Assembly: GCA_032173965.1 (NCBI GenBank)
Contig: JAVUNC010000019.1
Span: 5,766,501 to 5,830,500, forward strand
Direction: 5' to 3'
DNA: 64,000 nucleotides
DNA from: Sitta carolinensis
Taxonomy: Eukaryota > Chordata > Aves > Passeriformes > Sittidae
Of the stretch, positions 36,869-64,000 are shown one piece after another; within the stretch, counting starts at the first letter, position 1; every line of letters begins with the position of its first letter. The translations under genes and the position numbers were made by a program. The notes beneath the pieces were generated by a model that saw nothing but the letters and a program-made list of their open reading frames with translations, did not search any database and was not told where the DNA came from.

Positions 36869-37609
36869 GTTGGCAGGTGAACTTTCATTGTGGAAGGCTC
36901 TTAAAAATAGTGAACAGTAACAAATAACCTAAATGCCCTCCAAAAAATATAAAAAACAGCATCAGATAAATCACTCCCTTCTTTACACCAGTCTTCTTGC
37001 TTTGGTACTTTTAGTACCCAAGTGCACAGTAATTCCCTCATCTCTTTCAAGGAAAAAAAAGTAATCTGATCAAAACTACACTGACTACTTTGGGTGAAAA
37101 GAGGAGAGACTCCCACACACCATTCTCAGCACCCACACAAACAACATTTTCATCAAAAGTGGCATTGTCTCAGGATTTAACACATCCCAAGAGGTTTATA
37201 AATAATAAGTTTTGGGGTTTTTTAAAAGGGGAAAAATTATTTTGAATAAATAAATGACAGCTCTAATAGCTGCATTGGCTTTGGTGACCAGTTATCTATA
37301 TGCAGCATAAGTTATCCTCATAAGGCAAGTGATGAGCTAGCAGAAGTGAAGTCCCTGAGGATCAGCATCAACGTGTTCAACTTGTTTGTTTCACAATGTG
37401 TGTAGACAGCCTGGAAAACAATCAGTCCCAAGGCATCTGCTTTTTAATCTCCCAGCACAGCTGCAGACCACACAGTGAATTATTTCTGTACCTTTTCTGC
37501 AGGCAGGAATACACAAATAACACCAAAGACTTAGTAGGAGGTGGCACGGAATTAGTTCTTCTAAACCTGGGCCAAGTGCTCCACCTTGTGTTCGTCCTCA
37601 CAACACAGC
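36869..37609 (-). other. TMEM63A: TMEM63A 3' UTR
   Basis: Transcribed non-coding sequence inferred between the TGA at 37610-37612 (minus) and the first downstream polyadenylation hexamer. No coding or repeat structure was noted. Confidence 0.5.
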
Positions 37610-63295
<25,686 letters not shown>

Positions 63296-64000
63296 CTAGA
63301 AAATAAAAAAGAAAATATTAAAATATTTCAAGATAATCATTCTTAGGTGTGTAGGAACTGACAAAAAATGCTGTCCTAGCTCCGAAATCAATTATCATAT
63401 GCCAACCAACTCAGTGGTGGCCATGCTACAGACCGACCTGTCTGGCACCAAAATTACCAATCTCTGATATCTGCAATGTATTTTTAAACTGCCCCCTGTA
63501 TTTTCCCTTTATGAAAGAGATGAAGAAAACAAGAAAAAAGCTTCATCACTGAGTATTTCTTAGACCCATTTATTTTACTTTTTTTAAAGAAACAAGCTGC
63601 TCTGCAGAAAGCAATGAAGTACCAAGGCCTGTTTCCTATGCAGATGTAGCATACACCCTCCCCTGCTGGCTCCTCCTCCATCCCATACCTGTTTGGCTGG
63701 AAAGTGGTGTTAGTGATATAACTTACTGGGATCAAATACTGACTGGCCGGCCAGGATATGTATCCAGATTACTTCTGCATCAAGATTACACAGCTAATTT
63801 CCACATTTCACAACAAATATAACCTTCTTATGAGAGCCTTTCTCCTAACAGGGAGGATTAATTTAGATCTTCCTCCTTCATCTGGTCATTAAACTTGGTG
63901 CAAGCAGGAAAGTTCTTTAGATTCTTCACAACTTTGATTGAAATTGGCTTTAGTATTCTACAGTTATTAGGCAGGACTGCCAGATAAAAATGGGAAGACA
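63296..64000 (-). other. TMEM63A: TMEM63A intron (upstream part)
   Basis: I searched the minus strand for the expected N-terminal exon (a region like GVTFGGIPTVLL) and found nothing resembling it. No repeat was recognised. Confidence 0.7.

Overview
This is vertebrate, almost certainly avian and probably passerine, nuclear DNA. The evidence is long introns with GT-AG splice sites, three CR1 LINE tails, and an LTR near 58.46-59.11 kb that resembles LTRs recalled from songbird genomes (recall only, no search run). The gene order matches the conserved tetrapod block SRP9 - EPHX1 - TMEM63A (human 1q42).

Layout: (1) 1-338 holds the end of the last SRP9 intron and the terminal coding exon of SRP9 (+), followed by 3' UTR and intergenic DNA. 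(2) A CpG island at about 6.84-7.26 kb is the likely distal promoter and non-coding first exon of EPHX1 (+). (3) An intron of about 11 kb contains a purine-rich minisatellite-like array (10.55-11.28 kb) and a diverged direct-repeat pair. (4) EPHX1 is complete: eight coding exons from 18155 to 28906, joining in frame to 464 codons, with a polyadenylation signal near 29685. (5) About 7 kb between converging 3' ends shows no gene. (6) TMEM63A (-) fills 37610-63295: 21 coding exons in perfect phase, 743 residues plus stop. Its N-terminal coding exon(s) lie beyond the right edge, and its introns carry CR1 and LTR insertions.

The genes do not form a pathway. SRP9 is a signal recognition particle subunit, EPHX1 an ER-anchored epoxide hydrolase, and TMEM63A a mechanosensitive cation channel of the OSCA/TMEM63 family. 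They are long-standing neighbours, with EPHX1 and TMEM63A converging tail to tail.

No novel multi-gene system is visible. The points most worth checking are a C-terminal KKGE (dilysine-type) tail on EPHX1 that recalled human EPHX1 lacks, a Trp just after the EPHX1 nucleophile motif, the minisatellite, three long near-perfect hairpins in introns, and transposon insertions very close to splice sites. Exon boundaries were read by hand from splice consensus, reading-frame continuity and remembered human proteins. No alignment was run.
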